Of a DNA stretch of 64,000 nucleotides, positions 8,017-16,629 are shown in pieces; position 1 is the first letter of the stretch, and every line of letters starts with the position of its first letter. Origin of the DNA: an uncultured Bacteroides sp. (GTDB lineage: Bacteria > Bacteroidota > Bacteroidia > Bacteroidales > UBA932); contig CAMCGB010000003.1 in assembly GCA_945874355.1 (NCBI GenBank), positions 124,001-188,000 on the forward strand. Direction: 5' to 3'. Position numbers and translations under genes: made by a program. Under the pieces are notes generated by a model. The model saw nothing but the letters and a program-made list of their open reading frames with translations, made no database searches and was not told the DNA's origin.

Positions 8017-10992
8017 TTAGAAGTTAATCTTGGCACCGAGCATTACAGTGCGTGTGTGAGGATAAGTGCTCCAACGGAAGTCCACACCGGGAGCAAGACC
8101 TCCGAGGTTAACCTCAGGATCGAGTCCCTTGTAATTGGTGATGGTGAACACGTTGTTGCAGGTCAGGTAGAGCTGGAGATTCTTGATCCACTCGCCGAAG
8201 TTGTTGAATGTGTAAGAGAGGCTCAGGGACTGCAGACGAAGGAATGAAGCATTCTCGATGTAGCGGTCTGAAGGAAGAGAGCTGGTTGAATCTCCTACAG
8301 GGAAATCAAGGAACTCCTTGAGCACGTTCTTTCCGTCAGAGAACATCTGGGCGGCAGTGTAGTGGGCGCGGGCGGAGTTGTAGGCCTGGGTACCGAATAC
8401 ACCGTTGAAGAACATAGAGAGGTTCCAGTTCTTGTAGCTGAAATCGTTGTTCCAGCCGAGGGTCAGCTTAGGCTGGGCGCAACCGGTCACGGCGCGGTCC
8501 TTGTCCGTAGGCTTTGGGGTGACTTCTCCGGTGGGATTGCCGTTCTCGTCGAGCTTATGGTAAACGGAAAGACCGTTCTGTACACCTGCGAACTTATAGG
8601 TGTAGAAGGTCCCCAGAGGGTATCCTTCCATGATGCGCTGGGTGTAACCGGCAGCGGATACGCCTGCTACCATAGGATCGCCCTGGTTGAAGTCGGTGGT
8701 GAAGTACTTGTCGTTGGAGAGACGAAGCACAGTGTTCTTGTTATGTGCAAGATTGAGAGTGGTGTTCCAGCTGAAGTTCGAGCTCTGAACCGGAGTAGCG
8801 TTGATGCTGAACTCTATACCGCGGTTGTTGATTTCACCCACGTTTGCATCGATCGATCCGAACGGATACTGGGTGGTGGATACAGGATATGACCAGATCA
8901 GGTCGTTGGTCCTCTTGTTATAGAATTCGATGCTACCTGAGATGCGTCCCTTGAGAAGGCTATAATCCAGACCCACGTTCAACATTGCCGTGCTCTCCCA
9001 CTTGAGGTCGGGGTTGGCGTTCTTGGTGGCGCCGTAGGTACGGTACTGGTGTCCGTCATACTCGAAGATACCGGTTGCGCCGTAGGTAACCACGGAAGAA
9101 TAAGGATCGAAGCCCATTGCATTACCGGAGATACCATATCCGACACGCAGCTTGAGCTGCTCGAAGATATCCTGCTCCTCCATAAACTCTTCCTCCGCTA
9201 TGTTCCAGGCTGCTGAAACTGAGGGGAAGGTACCCCAGCGGTTGTTCTCTCCGAAGACAGAAGAACCGTCACGACGGATCGTAGCCTGGAAGAGGTAGCG
9301 GCTGTCGTAAGAGTAGCCGACACGGCCGTAGAAGGAGATGTTGCGTATATTCTGCACGTAACCGCTCTGTACAGAGTTGATACCCAGAATAGTAGAAGCG
9401 TAGGAAAGATTGTACCACTTCAGGTCGTCGTTGTAGTATCCTTCGACTGAAAGGCCGAATCCGTCACCTATCTTCTTCTCCTCCCAGGAGTAACCTGCCA
9501 TAAGCGAAAGCTTGCTCTTGCCGAACTCGGCATCATAGTTGCCGTAGGTCTCGAAGATGTGCTCCTTATCGAAATAAGTGCTGCGGTTTGCGAGGCCGTT
9601 CTTGTTGCCTATACCCTCGAGCTGAGAGTTGCGGGTGTCGTAAGAGCTATAGACGTTCTGATAGTTGTTGAAAGAGTAGTTGGCATTCCAGCTCAGGCCG
9701 TCAATGATGTTGAGGGTAGCCTTTGCGAGGAACTGGTTGCGCTTCACGATGTTCTCGGAAGTATCCTCTGCCATAAGGGCGAGAGGGTTGTAGTTCTTGG
9801 AACCGCTGCCCGTAGTCCAGCTTCCGTCAGCGTTCTTCACGGCATTGGTCGGTGAGAAGTAGTTCATCGCGTCGAGAACTGAAGCTCCCTCATTGCCGGT
9901 AGGAACTCCCTGATGCTTTGCATACATCATGTTCAGTCCGGCAGCAAGTTCGAGATGCTCCTTGAGGACCTTGGTGGAAACGAGCGAGCGGACATTGAGT
10001 CTCTGCATCTGGGTGCTCTTCACAACTCCCTGACGATCAATGTAGTTGACACTGGTCATATAAGTGGAATTCTTGGTTCCTCCGTTGATTGAGACATTGT
10101 GATTGTGGCTGACAGCTGTGCGGAGAACCTCCTTCTGCCAGTCAGTTGAAGCGCCGCCGTCCTTGAGGGTCACGCCGTTCTTCTGTGCATACTGGCGGAG
10201 CTCGTCTGCGGTGCAGACATCGTAGGTCTTGAGAATATTGTCGAGAGCGACATATCCGTTATAGCCCACGTTAACAGTCTCTCCACCCTTCTTGCCTTTC
10301 TTGGTGGTGACGATAATCACGCCATTGGCTGCCTTGGAACCGTAGATGGCCGTGGCAGTTGCGTCACGAAGCACGTCGATGCTCTCGATATCGTCAGGAG
10401 CCACCATAGAGATGTCAATGCCGGGGATGCCGTCCACAACATAGTAAGGACTCATCGCACCTGAACGCAGGGAAGAAGCTCCGCGCAGGGTGATGCTTGA
10501 GCCGCCGTTAGGGTCTCCGGTAGTGGTAACCACAAGTCCGGCCACCTTTCCCTGGAGCATATTGGCCGCGTCAGTGAAGACTCCCCTGTTGAGGTCTTCG
10601 CTCTTTACGGTGGTTATGGAAGAAGTGATATCCTTGCGGGACATGGTACCATAACCTACGACTACCGACTCGTTGAGGAAGTTCGTATCCTCTGAAAGCA
10701 TTATGAGCATAGGGCCGCTCTGGGCAGCGATGGTAGTGGTGGAATAACCGATGAAAGACACTTCCAGGGTTGCGGAAGGCTTCACATTCAAAACAAAGTT
10801 ACCGTCGGCATCCGTCACGGTTCCGTTAATGGGAGACACACCTACCTCGACAACGCTTGCGCCGGGAAGGGGAAGTCCCTGAGAGTCGACAACGGTACCG
10901 GATACTCTGGTCTGTGCCATTGAAATCTGGCAGCAGAGCGCCAATGCAGCTACGAGAGATAGCGTCTTGGCAGATCCATTTAGATTAAACAT
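8017..10992 (-). CDS. susC: SusC-family TonB-dependent outer-membrane transporter
   Basis: A TonB-linked outer-membrane protein of 991 residues that imports the oligosaccharide captured by SusD. A signal peptide ending in SMAQ precedes a carboxypeptidase-like regulatory domain (VSGTVVDSQGLPLPGASV). The plug domain follows, with LNESVVVGYGTMSRKD, the TonB-box region, and IESIDVLRDATATAIYGSKAANGVIIVTT in overlapping short motifs. The rest is the 22-strand barrel, ending in an aromatic-type terminal strand (MLGAKINF). No N-terminal STN domain is present, so it is not an obvious anti-sigma-coupled type. It is the first gene of the locus, behind its own promoter. Confidence 0.96.
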   Translation of the reverse strand: MFNLNGSAKTLSLVAALALCCQISMAQTRVSGTVVDSQGLPLPGASVVEVGVSPINGTVTDADGNFVLNVKPSATLEVSFIGYSTTTIAAQSGPMLIMLSEDTNFLNESVVVGYGTMSRKDITSSITTVKSEDLNRGVFTDAANMLQGKVAGLVVTTTGDPNGGSSITLRGASSLRSGAMSPYYVVDGIPGIDISMVAPDDIESIDVLRDATATAIYGSKAANGVIIVTTKKGKKGGETVNVGYNGYVALDNILKTYDVCTADELRQYAQKNGVTLKDGGASTDWQKEVLRTAVSHNHNVSINGGTKNSTYMTSVNYIDRQGVVKSTQMQRLNVRSLVSTKVLKEHLELAAGLNMMYAKHQGVPTGNEGASVLDAMNYFSPTNAVKNADGSWTTGSGSKNYNPLALMAEDTSENIVKRNQFLAKATLNIIDGLSWNANYSFNNYQNVYSSYDTRNSQLEGIGNKNGLANRSTYFDKEHIFETYGNYDAEFGKSKLSLMAGYSWEEKKIGDGFGLSVEGYYNDDLKWYNLSYASTILGINSVQSGYVQNIRNISFYGRVGYSYDSRYLFQATIRRDGSSVFGENNRWGTFPSVSAAWNIAEEEFMEEQDIFEQLKLRVGYGISGNAMGFDPYSSVVTYGATGIFEYDGHQYRTYGATKNANPDLKWESTAMLNVGLDYSLLKGRISGSIEFYNKRTNDLIWSYPVSTTQYPFGSIDANVGEINNRGIEFSINATPVQSSNFSWNTTLNLAHNKNTVLRLSNDKYFTTDFNQGDPMVAGVSAAGYTQRIMEGYPLGTFYTYKFAGVQNGLSVYHKLDENGNPTGEVTPKPTDKDRAVTGCAQPKLTLGWNNDFSYKNWNLSMFFNGVFGTQAYNSARAHYTAAQMFSDGKNVLKEFLDFPVGDSTSSLPSDRYIENASFLRLQSLSLSYTFNNFGEWIKNLQLYLTCNNVFTITNYKGLDPEVNLGGLAPGVDFRWSTYPHTRTVMLGAKINF

Positions 10993-11038
10993 TTTTTAAT
11001 AGTTTTATTAATAGTAGCGTGTTTCTTAAAAAATCAAG

Positions 11039-11046
11039 CAAATATA
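11039..11046 (-). promoter_or_regulatory. Bacteroidales -7 promoter box for the susC operon
   Basis: TATATTTG on the minus strand matches the TAnnTTTG consensus of the primary sigma factor. It lies 47 bases before the susC start codon in an AT-rich gap of about 70 bases. A weak TTTTAG sits roughly where the -33 element should be. It separates the SusCD operon from the upstream GH89/acyltransferase pair. Confidence 0.6.
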
Positions 11047-11065
11047 ATAATAAGATAACTAAAAT

Positions 11066-12151
11066 CTATAATTTGATGATTATTTTTTTCTTAAATAAAG
11101 GTAAAGCGAACAGGTAGCACACCAGCACGAACAGTAGCGCATAAAGAAGGTCGGCGAAAGCGATATTCCCGATCAGGGAACGCAAGCCCTCGTGACAGAG
11201 ATTGGACAGGCCGCTGCGGGAGAGTACCAAGGACAGAACCTCACTGAACACATAGACCGCAAGGGCATTGAGTCCGAAAGCCTTGAAAAAGGCAGTCCAT
11301 TTATTAATATTCTTATAATCAATTATATAACATAGAACCGCCAGCACCATATAGGCGTAACCGCTGGTCACAAGAGTAAAAGAGGGGCTCCAGATGCGTT
11401 TATTCAGGGCTTGAAAACAGGACAGAATATAGCCCGCTGCAAGAAGAGAGACACCGAACAGAAAGATCGTTCTCAGCTTTGAAGACCAAGATCTGTCCGA
11501 CTTCAGGATGAAGGCACAAAGAAAGCCGAGCATAGCCTGGGCAAGGGCCGGTAGGGTGCCGAGCAGTCCCTCGGGGTCAATGGGCTTCTTGCTATACAGA
11601 TGCTCCTTGCCGAGCAGGAATGTGTCAACCCGGGAGATGATGTTGCCCGCGTCGTTGCTGTATCCGTTACCGAAATGCAGCAGCACACCATACAGTATAA
11701 GTATCAGCGCTATGATATAAGGAAAATGTTTTGGACGCACCGAGAGGGAGATGAGGCTGAGCAACATATAACATAGGGCTATCCTTACCAGCACGCCTGT
11801 GAGCCTGAGATGTGAAAAAGGCAGAAAATCGCCTTTCAGAGCCCATCCCAAATATGCTATCGCCCAGCAAATCAATATTATGAGAGCAGTGCGCCTGAAT
11901 ATGTGCCCCAGCAGGGACTTATCTGCCCTGAAATCCTTTTTGGACAGGGACAGATAGGTAGATACTCCCATAATGAAGATAAAGAAAGGGAATACCATAT
12001 CGCACAGTGTGAGCCCGTTCCACTCACTGTGGTGCAGCTGGGCGTAAGACGAGCCCGAGTTATTGACAAGGATCATAAAGGCTACAGTAAGCCCCCTCAT
12101 CACATCAAGTGATTCAATCCTTTTCTTTGCAGCTGGAAGCGTGCGGGACAT
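11066..12151 (-). CDS. Multi-pass membrane acyltransferase of the NagX/HGSNAT (DUF5009) type
   Basis: A polytopic membrane protein of 361 residues with about ten hydrophobic segments. The start is typical of the heparan-alpha-glucosaminide N-acetyltransferase-like family: RIESLDVMRGLTVAFMILVNN, then WNGLTLCDMVFPFFIFIMGVS. The human relative moves an acetyl group across the lysosomal membrane onto terminal glucosamine. Here the protein is expected in the inner membrane. Its ATG lies four bases after the GH89 stop, and human NAGLU (GH89) acts directly after HGSNAT. Acetylation of a terminal alpha-glucosamine before GH89 cleavage is therefore plausible, but the substrate is inferred from context. 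Confidence 0.82.
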   Translation of the reverse strand: MSRTLPAAKKRIESLDVMRGLTVAFMILVNNSGSSYAQLHHSEWNGLTLCDMVFPFFIFIMGVSTYLSLSKKDFRADKSLLGHIFRRTALIILICWAIAYLGWALKGDFLPFSHLRLTGVLVRIALCYMLLSLISLSVRPKHFPYIIALILILYGVLLHFGNGYSNDAGNIISRVDTFLLGKEHLYSKKPIDPEGLLGTLPALAQAMLGFLCAFILKSDRSWSSKLRTIFLFGVSLLAAGYILSCFQALNKRIWSPSFTLVTSGYAYMVLAVLCYIIDYKNINKWTAFFKAFGLNALAVYVFSEVLSLVLSRSGLSNLCHEGLRSLIGNIAFADLLYALLFVLVCYLFALPLFKKKIIIKL

Positions 12152-12155
12152 ATCT

Positions 12156-14333
12156 TTACAGATTCATCGAAAACACTTCATCATAAGCTTTGCGGGCAGC
12201 CAGTACCGGATCGGTTTGGGCCTTGACGGGATAAGGGTTCCTTTGAAGGGCCCAATCTTTTTCCTGCTCATACCAGTCCACTTCCTCCAGGGGACCTCCT
12301 TCCAGAGCCTTGTCTAGAGTATCATAGAACTTCTTCCATCTCGGATAATAGAAATCCTTCAGAAGTCCGTTCCATTCTTTGTGAGCATAATCGTGGAGTT
12401 TACCCTTGTTGGCGCACTCCCTTCCTGCCCAGGTTGTAATCTGCACCCTGGCATTGAACTCATACAGATCTTTCTGCCCTTCGTCAGCTCCAAGAGAGCG
12501 GGCAGAACTGATCCAAGGCCCTACCATAAACTCCTTGCGGGAAGAAAGGAGCTCATCCTGAAGCAGAATCGCCTGAAGGAAAGCGTCCCTTTCCCTTCTA
12601 TATGAGGACAGATTATAGGAGCGGTAGTCGGCCATACTGCGCTGGTATATGACTCTGCCCCTGTCGGCTATCGCCTGACGCACGATGTCAATCAGATCAT
12701 ATTCGAAATTATCGTTCCCCTCGAACTGGTCTGATGCTTCAAGGAAGAGCTGCGCAGCGCGACGGGTGTCTTCAGGGTCGTAATAGTTCTCCAGCTTCGA
12801 GCGTTCATATACCCAGAATGCATTCTGGGAAGGTCTTGCGCAGAAAATGGACTCGTGACATCCCTGCTGATTATTGCCTCTGGGACAGTTGTATATGCTG
12901 GAGCAGAGAATAAGCCAGGCCTTTTCCAGCCTTTCATCCCTTGCGCCGTAGCGCGCGAAGCAGTAATCCTTAATCCACTGCTCCTTGCTGAAGTTTTCTT
13001 CCCTCCAGGGCAGCTCACTCATCAGCTCAAACATCACCGGATTATTGCCACTACCCTCCATCGTAAGTCCTATACCCTTGATATTCTTTGCCATAGGATG
13101 TGTCTTGGCAAGGTAGAAATTCTCTATCAGCTGATCCATCCTTCCGTGGAGACCTACTCGTGCTCCGAAGTTCTCCAGCAGACAGAAGAGCCAGTCATGC
13201 TCTCCGAATCCGTCCGGCTTTTTCCATATCGAGTCCATGCCCCACATAGGGCGGCACTCGCTGAAAAGGTCCAGAATCAGCAGATCTCCCTTTCCAAGTG
13301 ATTCGATCATCTCATCTCGGGGATTCTCGCTCCAGGCCTGAAGCACCCATACAGCCTTGGGATTGCGCTTTTTCATCGCCTTCATTATCTCGGCTCCGGC
13401 TTTGGCGAAGTCCACTCCCCCGCTGGTCGCAGTCTCGTGAAACGGATCCATCGAGTAATACTCAGCCTTGCCGAAAAGCTTTTCCTGCTCCTCGTAGTAG
13501 ATGTCTGCAATTGTCGCAAAGTGCTCATCTTCAGGATTCAGCACACAAGGCCTCAAAAGCCCGTTCCAAAGTCCAGGATCGGAAATCTCAACAGAGAACT
13601 TCTCGTCGGCATCGTGAGGCACCATTCCGGAGTATCCGGGAAGAACAGGCTTCATACCCCATTGCCTGAAACGCTCCAGTATCTTTTTCTGTAAAGCCTC
13701 CTGAGATGCGTACCACTCTTTCGGAAGCGGGCCGCCCCATCCTTCGATATTATTCATCTCGAACCAGGCCAGAAAGGCAGGTCCGGCAATTATCTTCTCG
13801 ATTTCAGACTCAGAGTAACCCAGTCGGAGGAAAAAGTTCTTCCAGACACACTCGGCTCCGACAGCGGCAAGAGGCATATTGATACCGTGCAGGGCCATCC
13901 AGTCTATCTCCCTTTCCCATTCTTCCCAGCCCCAGAAGGCCATAGAATAGGAAAATGTGCAGTAGTTGAAGTCATAGCGCTGCTTAAGAGTCGTGCTGCG
14001 CCTTATCTTGGAGCTCACTGCCGGCAGAGGTTCGGGCAGGTCGGCGGTCATGCAATTCCAGCTCAGATGAACCCCGGCATAGTATTTCAGATACCAATTG
14101 AGCCCCGTTGCTATATTCACATACGAATTGCCTCTGATGATAATCTTGCCAGAGCGGCTTTCGAGTTCGAAATAGTCTTCTTCCGAGTTAGGACTGCCCT
14201 TAAGCTGAATGACAAACTGCGAACTTGACCCCGGGCATATCCTCTCCAGCATTCCGGATACCGGATCTTTCGCTGAACCGATAAAAGGGAGCAGACAGAG
14301 AAGAACTATGAGCAGCGACCGTAATCTACTCAT
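12156..14333 (-). CDS. GH89 alpha-N-acetylglucosaminidase
   Basis: A secreted enzyme of 725 residues homologous to human lysosomal NAGLU; it removes terminal alpha-linked N-acetylglucosamine. After a signal peptide ending at about residue 21 come an N-terminal small domain, then the barrel with RYDFNYCTFSYSMAFWGWEEW and DWMALHGINMPLA, GPAFLAWFEMNNIEGWGGPLP, and DPFHETATSGG. The C-terminal all-helical domain includes SIYNCPRGNNQQGCHESIFC. Length and motif order fit the complete family. Substrates in the gut could be mucin O-glycans capped with alpha-GlcNAc or heparan fragments; the sequence does not decide between them. It is transcribed with the acyltransferase behind it. Confidence 0.93.
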   Translation of the reverse strand: MSRLRSLLIVLLCLLPFIGSAKDPVSGMLERICPGSSSQFVIQLKGSPNSEEDYFELESRSGKIIIRGNSYVNIATGLNWYLKYYAGVHLSWNCMTADLPEPLPAVSSKIRRSTTLKQRYDFNYCTFSYSMAFWGWEEWEREIDWMALHGINMPLAAVGAECVWKNFFLRLGYSESEIEKIIAGPAFLAWFEMNNIEGWGGPLPKEWYASQEALQKKILERFRQWGMKPVLPGYSGMVPHDADEKFSVEISDPGLWNGLLRPCVLNPEDEHFATIADIYYEEQEKLFGKAEYYSMDPFHETATSGGVDFAKAGAEIMKAMKKRNPKAVWVLQAWSENPRDEMIESLGKGDLLILDLFSECRPMWGMDSIWKKPDGFGEHDWLFCLLENFGARVGLHGRMDQLIENFYLAKTHPMAKNIKGIGLTMEGSGNNPVMFELMSELPWREENFSKEQWIKDYCFARYGARDERLEKAWLILCSSIYNCPRGNNQQGCHESIFCARPSQNAFWVYERSKLENYYDPEDTRRAAQLFLEASDQFEGNDNFEYDLIDIVRQAIADRGRVIYQRSMADYRSYNLSSYRRERDAFLQAILLQDELLSSRKEFMVGPWISSARSLGADEGQKDLYEFNARVQITTWAGRECANKGKLHDYAHKEWNGLLKDFYYPRWKKFYDTLDKALEGGPLEEVDWYEQEKDWALQRNPYPVKAQTDPVLAARKAYDEVFSMNL

Positions 14334-14390
14334 ATAAGTTTAACTGTTAGAATGATGTGGTTATAATGTGTTTCGCCTTATGTGAGAGCG

Positions 14391-14430
14391 AAAAAATAAA
14401 AAAAGGGGCCGGCGCAAAGACCGACCCCTT
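14391..14430 (-). terminator. Intrinsic terminator of the GGGtGRT operon
   Basis: On the minus strand AAGGGGTCGG pairs with CCGGCCCCTT, with one mismatch and a short loop, and a T-rich tract follows at 14391-14402. It lies just after the stop of the GGGtGRT gene and before the GH89 gene, so the two operons are separated. Confidence 0.85.
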
Positions 14431-14437
14431 AAAGAAA

Positions 14438-15433
14438 CTACATAGCCTGAGCAACAGCCACAGCTACAGCAACGGTGGCTCCAACCATAGGGTTGTTACC
14501 CATTCCGAGGAAGCCCATCATCTCAACGTGGGCAGGAACAGAAGAAGAACCTGCGAACTGGGCATCGGAGTGCATACGTCCAAGAGTATCGGTCATACCG
14601 TATGAAGCGGGGCCTGCGGCCATATTGTCGGGGTGAAGAGTACGTCCGGTACCGCCGCCTGAAGCAACTGAGAAGTAAGGCTTGCCGGCAAGAACTCTCT
14701 CTTTCTTATAGGTACCTGCAACAGGATGCTGGAAACGGGTAGGGTTGGTGGAGTTTCCGGTGATGGATACATCCACATTCTCCTTCCACATAATGGCCAC
14801 TCCTTCACGTACATCATCGGCGCCGTAGCAGTTCACTCCACCGCGAACACCCTCGGAGTAACGGGTTCTTGAAATCTCCTTCACCTCTCCGGTGTAGTAG
14901 TCGAACTCAGTCTGGACATAGGTAAATCCATTGATGCGGCTGATAATCTTGGCGGCATCCTTTCCCAGACCGTTAAGTATTACGCGAAGGGGCTTCTTGC
15001 GCACCTTGTTTGCCATCTCAGCAATCTTGATGGCTCCCTCGGCGGCAGCGTAAGACTCGTGTCCTGCGAGGAAGGCAAAGCACTCGGTCTCCTCACGGAG
15101 AAGCCTTGCGGCGAGGTTGCCGTGTCCAAGTCCCACCTTGCGGTCATCAGCGACAGAACCGGGGATGCAGAATGCCTGCAGACCCTCGCCTATAGCCTCG
15201 GCTGCATCAGCAGCAGTCTTCACGCCCTTCTTGATAGCTATGGCGGCGCCTACTACATAGGCCCACTTTGCGTTCTCGAAGCAGATTTTCTGGGTATCCT
15301 CGCACATTTTGTAAGGATCAAGACCCTTTGAATCGCAGATGGCCTTAGCCTCGTCGATGTCCTTGATTCCGTATTTGTTGAGAGCGGCGTTGATCTGATC
15401 AATTCTGCGCTCGTAGCTTTCGAAAAGTGCCAT
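14438..15433 (-). CDS. GGGtGRT-family protein
   Basis: A soluble protein of 331 residues containing the family's name motif, here ASGGGTGRTLHPDN at about 262-275. Other features are an N-terminal helical part (FESYERRIDQINAALNKYGI), a glycine/alanine-rich core and a repeated-alanine C-terminus (VAVAVAVAQAM). The family is widespread in anaerobes and almost always adjacent to an iron-sulfur scaffold-like gene, as here with a gap of six bases, but its biochemical role is not established. Conserved cysteines are present (CEDTQKICFENAKW, AFCIPGS, NCYGADD). No signal peptide is seen, so it is cytoplasmic. Confidence 0.9.
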   Translation of the reverse strand: MALFESYERRIDQINAALNKYGIKDIDEAKAICDSKGLDPYKMCEDTQKICFENAKWAYVVGAAIAIKKGVKTAADAAEAIGEGLQAFCIPGSVADDRKVGLGHGNLAARLLREETECFAFLAGHESYAAAEGAIKIAEMANKVRKKPLRVILNGLGKDAAKIISRINGFTYVQTEFDYYTGEVKEISRTRYSEGVRGGVNCYGADDVREGVAIMWKENVDVSITGNSTNPTRFQHPVAGTYKKERVLAGKPYFSVASGGGTGRTLHPDNMAAGPASYGMTDTLGRMHSDAQFAGSSSVPAHVEMMGFLGMGNNPMVGATVAVAVAVAQAM

Positions 15434-15439
15434 AATCTC

Positions 15440-16132
15440 TTACTCTTTACGTGGATCAATATACTTAACAGCTTCATTGAAGCGGCCGTAGGTACCCTTT
15501 GCCTTCTCGATGGCCTCGGGACCGGTAGCGCCGGCTTTGAGAGCATCCATCAGCTTGCCGAGGTTCACGAACTCGTAACCTATAACCTCATTGTTGGCGT
15601 CAAGAGCCATACGGGTGCAGTAGCCTTCGGTCATCTCGAGGTAGCGGCTGCCCTTTGCCTTGGTGCCGTACATCGTACCTACCTGGCTGCGAAGGTTCTT
15701 TCCAAGGTCCTCGAGAGAACCGCCGATAGCGAGACCGCCTTCTGAGAAAGCGGACTGGGTGCGGCCGTAAACAATCTGGAGGAAGAGCTCGCGCATTGCG
15801 GTGTTGATTGCATCGCAAACGAGGTCGGTGTTAAGAGCCTCGAGAAGAGTCTTGCCGGGGAGAATCTCAGAAGCCATAGCGGCAGAGTGGGTCATACCTG
15901 AGCAACCGAGAGTCTCGACGAGAGCCTCTTCGATGATGCCGTCCTTAACATTGAGGGTAAGCTTGCAGCAACCCTGCTGGGGAGCGCACCAGCCGATACC
16001 GTGGGTAAGGCCGGAAATGTCCTTGATTTCCTTTGCATGCACCCACTTTCCTTCTTCGGGGATGGGGGCATTGGCGTGATTTGCGCCTTTTGCAACGCAG
16101 CACATATGCTGCACTTCGTTTGTGTAAATCAT
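15440..16132 (-). CDS. NifU/IscU-like iron-sulfur scaffold-related protein
   Basis: A cytoplasmic protein of 230 residues with a NifU_N-like core. The scaffold cysteines appear in ETLGCSGMTHSAAMASE, with further cysteines in IGWCAPQQGCCKLTLNV near the N-terminus and EGYCTRMALD towards the C-terminus. The ATG at 16132 is chosen because the usual N-terminus MIYTNEVQHMCCVAKGA begins there and a -7 box lies just upstream. It is the first gene of a two-gene operon with the GGGtGRT gene. This pairing is conserved in anaerobes. Cluster assembly or transfer is a reasonable guess; the target is unknown. Confidence 0.86.
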   Translation of the reverse strand: MIYTNEVQHMCCVAKGANHANAPIPEEGKWVHAKEIKDISGLTHGIGWCAPQQGCCKLTLNVKDGIIEEALVETLGCSGMTHSAAMASEILPGKTLLEALNTDLVCDAINTAMRELFLQIVYGRTQSAFSEGGLAIGGSLEDLGKNLRSQVGTMYGTKAKGSRYLEMTEGYCTRMALDANNEVIGYEFVNLGKLMDALKAGATGPEAIEKAKGTYGRFNEAVKYIDPRKE

Positions 16133-16162
16133 ATTCTGGATAATGAATTGTATTTCGCGACG

Positions 16163-16170
16163 CAAATTTA
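16163..16170 (-). promoter_or_regulatory. -7 promoter box for the scaffold/GGGtGRT operon
   Basis: TAAATTTG on the minus strand fits the TAnnTTTG consensus and lies 31 bases before the scaffold-like gene's ATG. No convincing -33 element is seen at the expected distance. Confidence 0.55.
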
Positions 16171-16192
16171 AGATTTTTAGTTCAATTATTTC

Positions 16193-16200
16193 TACTTTTG
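16193..16200 (+). promoter_or_regulatory. -7 promoter box for the rhodanese-mnmE operon
   Basis: TACTTTTG fits the TAnnTTTG consensus and lies 31 bases before the rhodanese ATG. A possible earlier in-frame ATG at 16198 falls inside this box, which argues for the later start. Confidence 0.6.
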
Positions 16201-16230
16201 CAAAAAATATCTTTCACAAAAACACAGGGA

Positions 16231-16629
16231 ATGAGTAAAACCGCCATCATAGTCCTGAGCCTGGCTCTTTTGAGCGCAGCAGGAGTTATTTGTTCAGGAG
16301 CCGTCAGAAAGAACTCCAATAAGTTCAAATCATTATCTACCAAAGAGTTTGAAAAGGCCATCAAAAGTAAGGATGTACGTCTGATAGATGTGCGCACCGC
16401 TGAAGAATATGCCCAAGGCCACATCCCCGGCGCCATCAATATAGACGTGAATTCATCCGATTTTGCCGAGCGCTGCCTGAAGGTCCTACGGAGCGGAGAG
16501 ACAGCCGCCCTGTACTGCCGCAGTGGCCGAAGAAGCAAGAACGCCGCAAATATCTTATCTTCCAGATGGACTTCCATCATAGAATTGGACGGGGGCTTCT
16601 TAAGTTGGACTTCAGATATTGAGAGATGA
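16231..16629 (+). CDS. Rhodanese-like domain protein with N-terminal membrane anchor
   Basis: A protein of 132 residues. A hydrophobic N-terminal segment (TAIIVLSLALLSAAGVIC) anchors or exports it, and a single rhodanese domain follows. The signatures are VRLIDVRTAEEYAQGHIPGAINIDV and the active-site loop YCRSGRRS, whose cysteine carries the persulfide. Such domains transfer sulfur or act in thiol chemistry; the acceptor is unknown. The ATG at 16231 has a purine-rich stretch (CAGGGA) just before it. The stop overlaps the mnmE start as ATGA, so the two are translationally coupled. Confidence 0.9.
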   Translation: MSKTAIIVLSLALLSAAGVICSGAVRKNSNKFKSLSTKEFEKAIKSKDVRLIDVRTAEEYAQGHIPGAINIDVNSSDFAERCLKVLRSGETAALYCRSGRRSKNAANILSSRWTSIIELDGGFLSWTSDIER

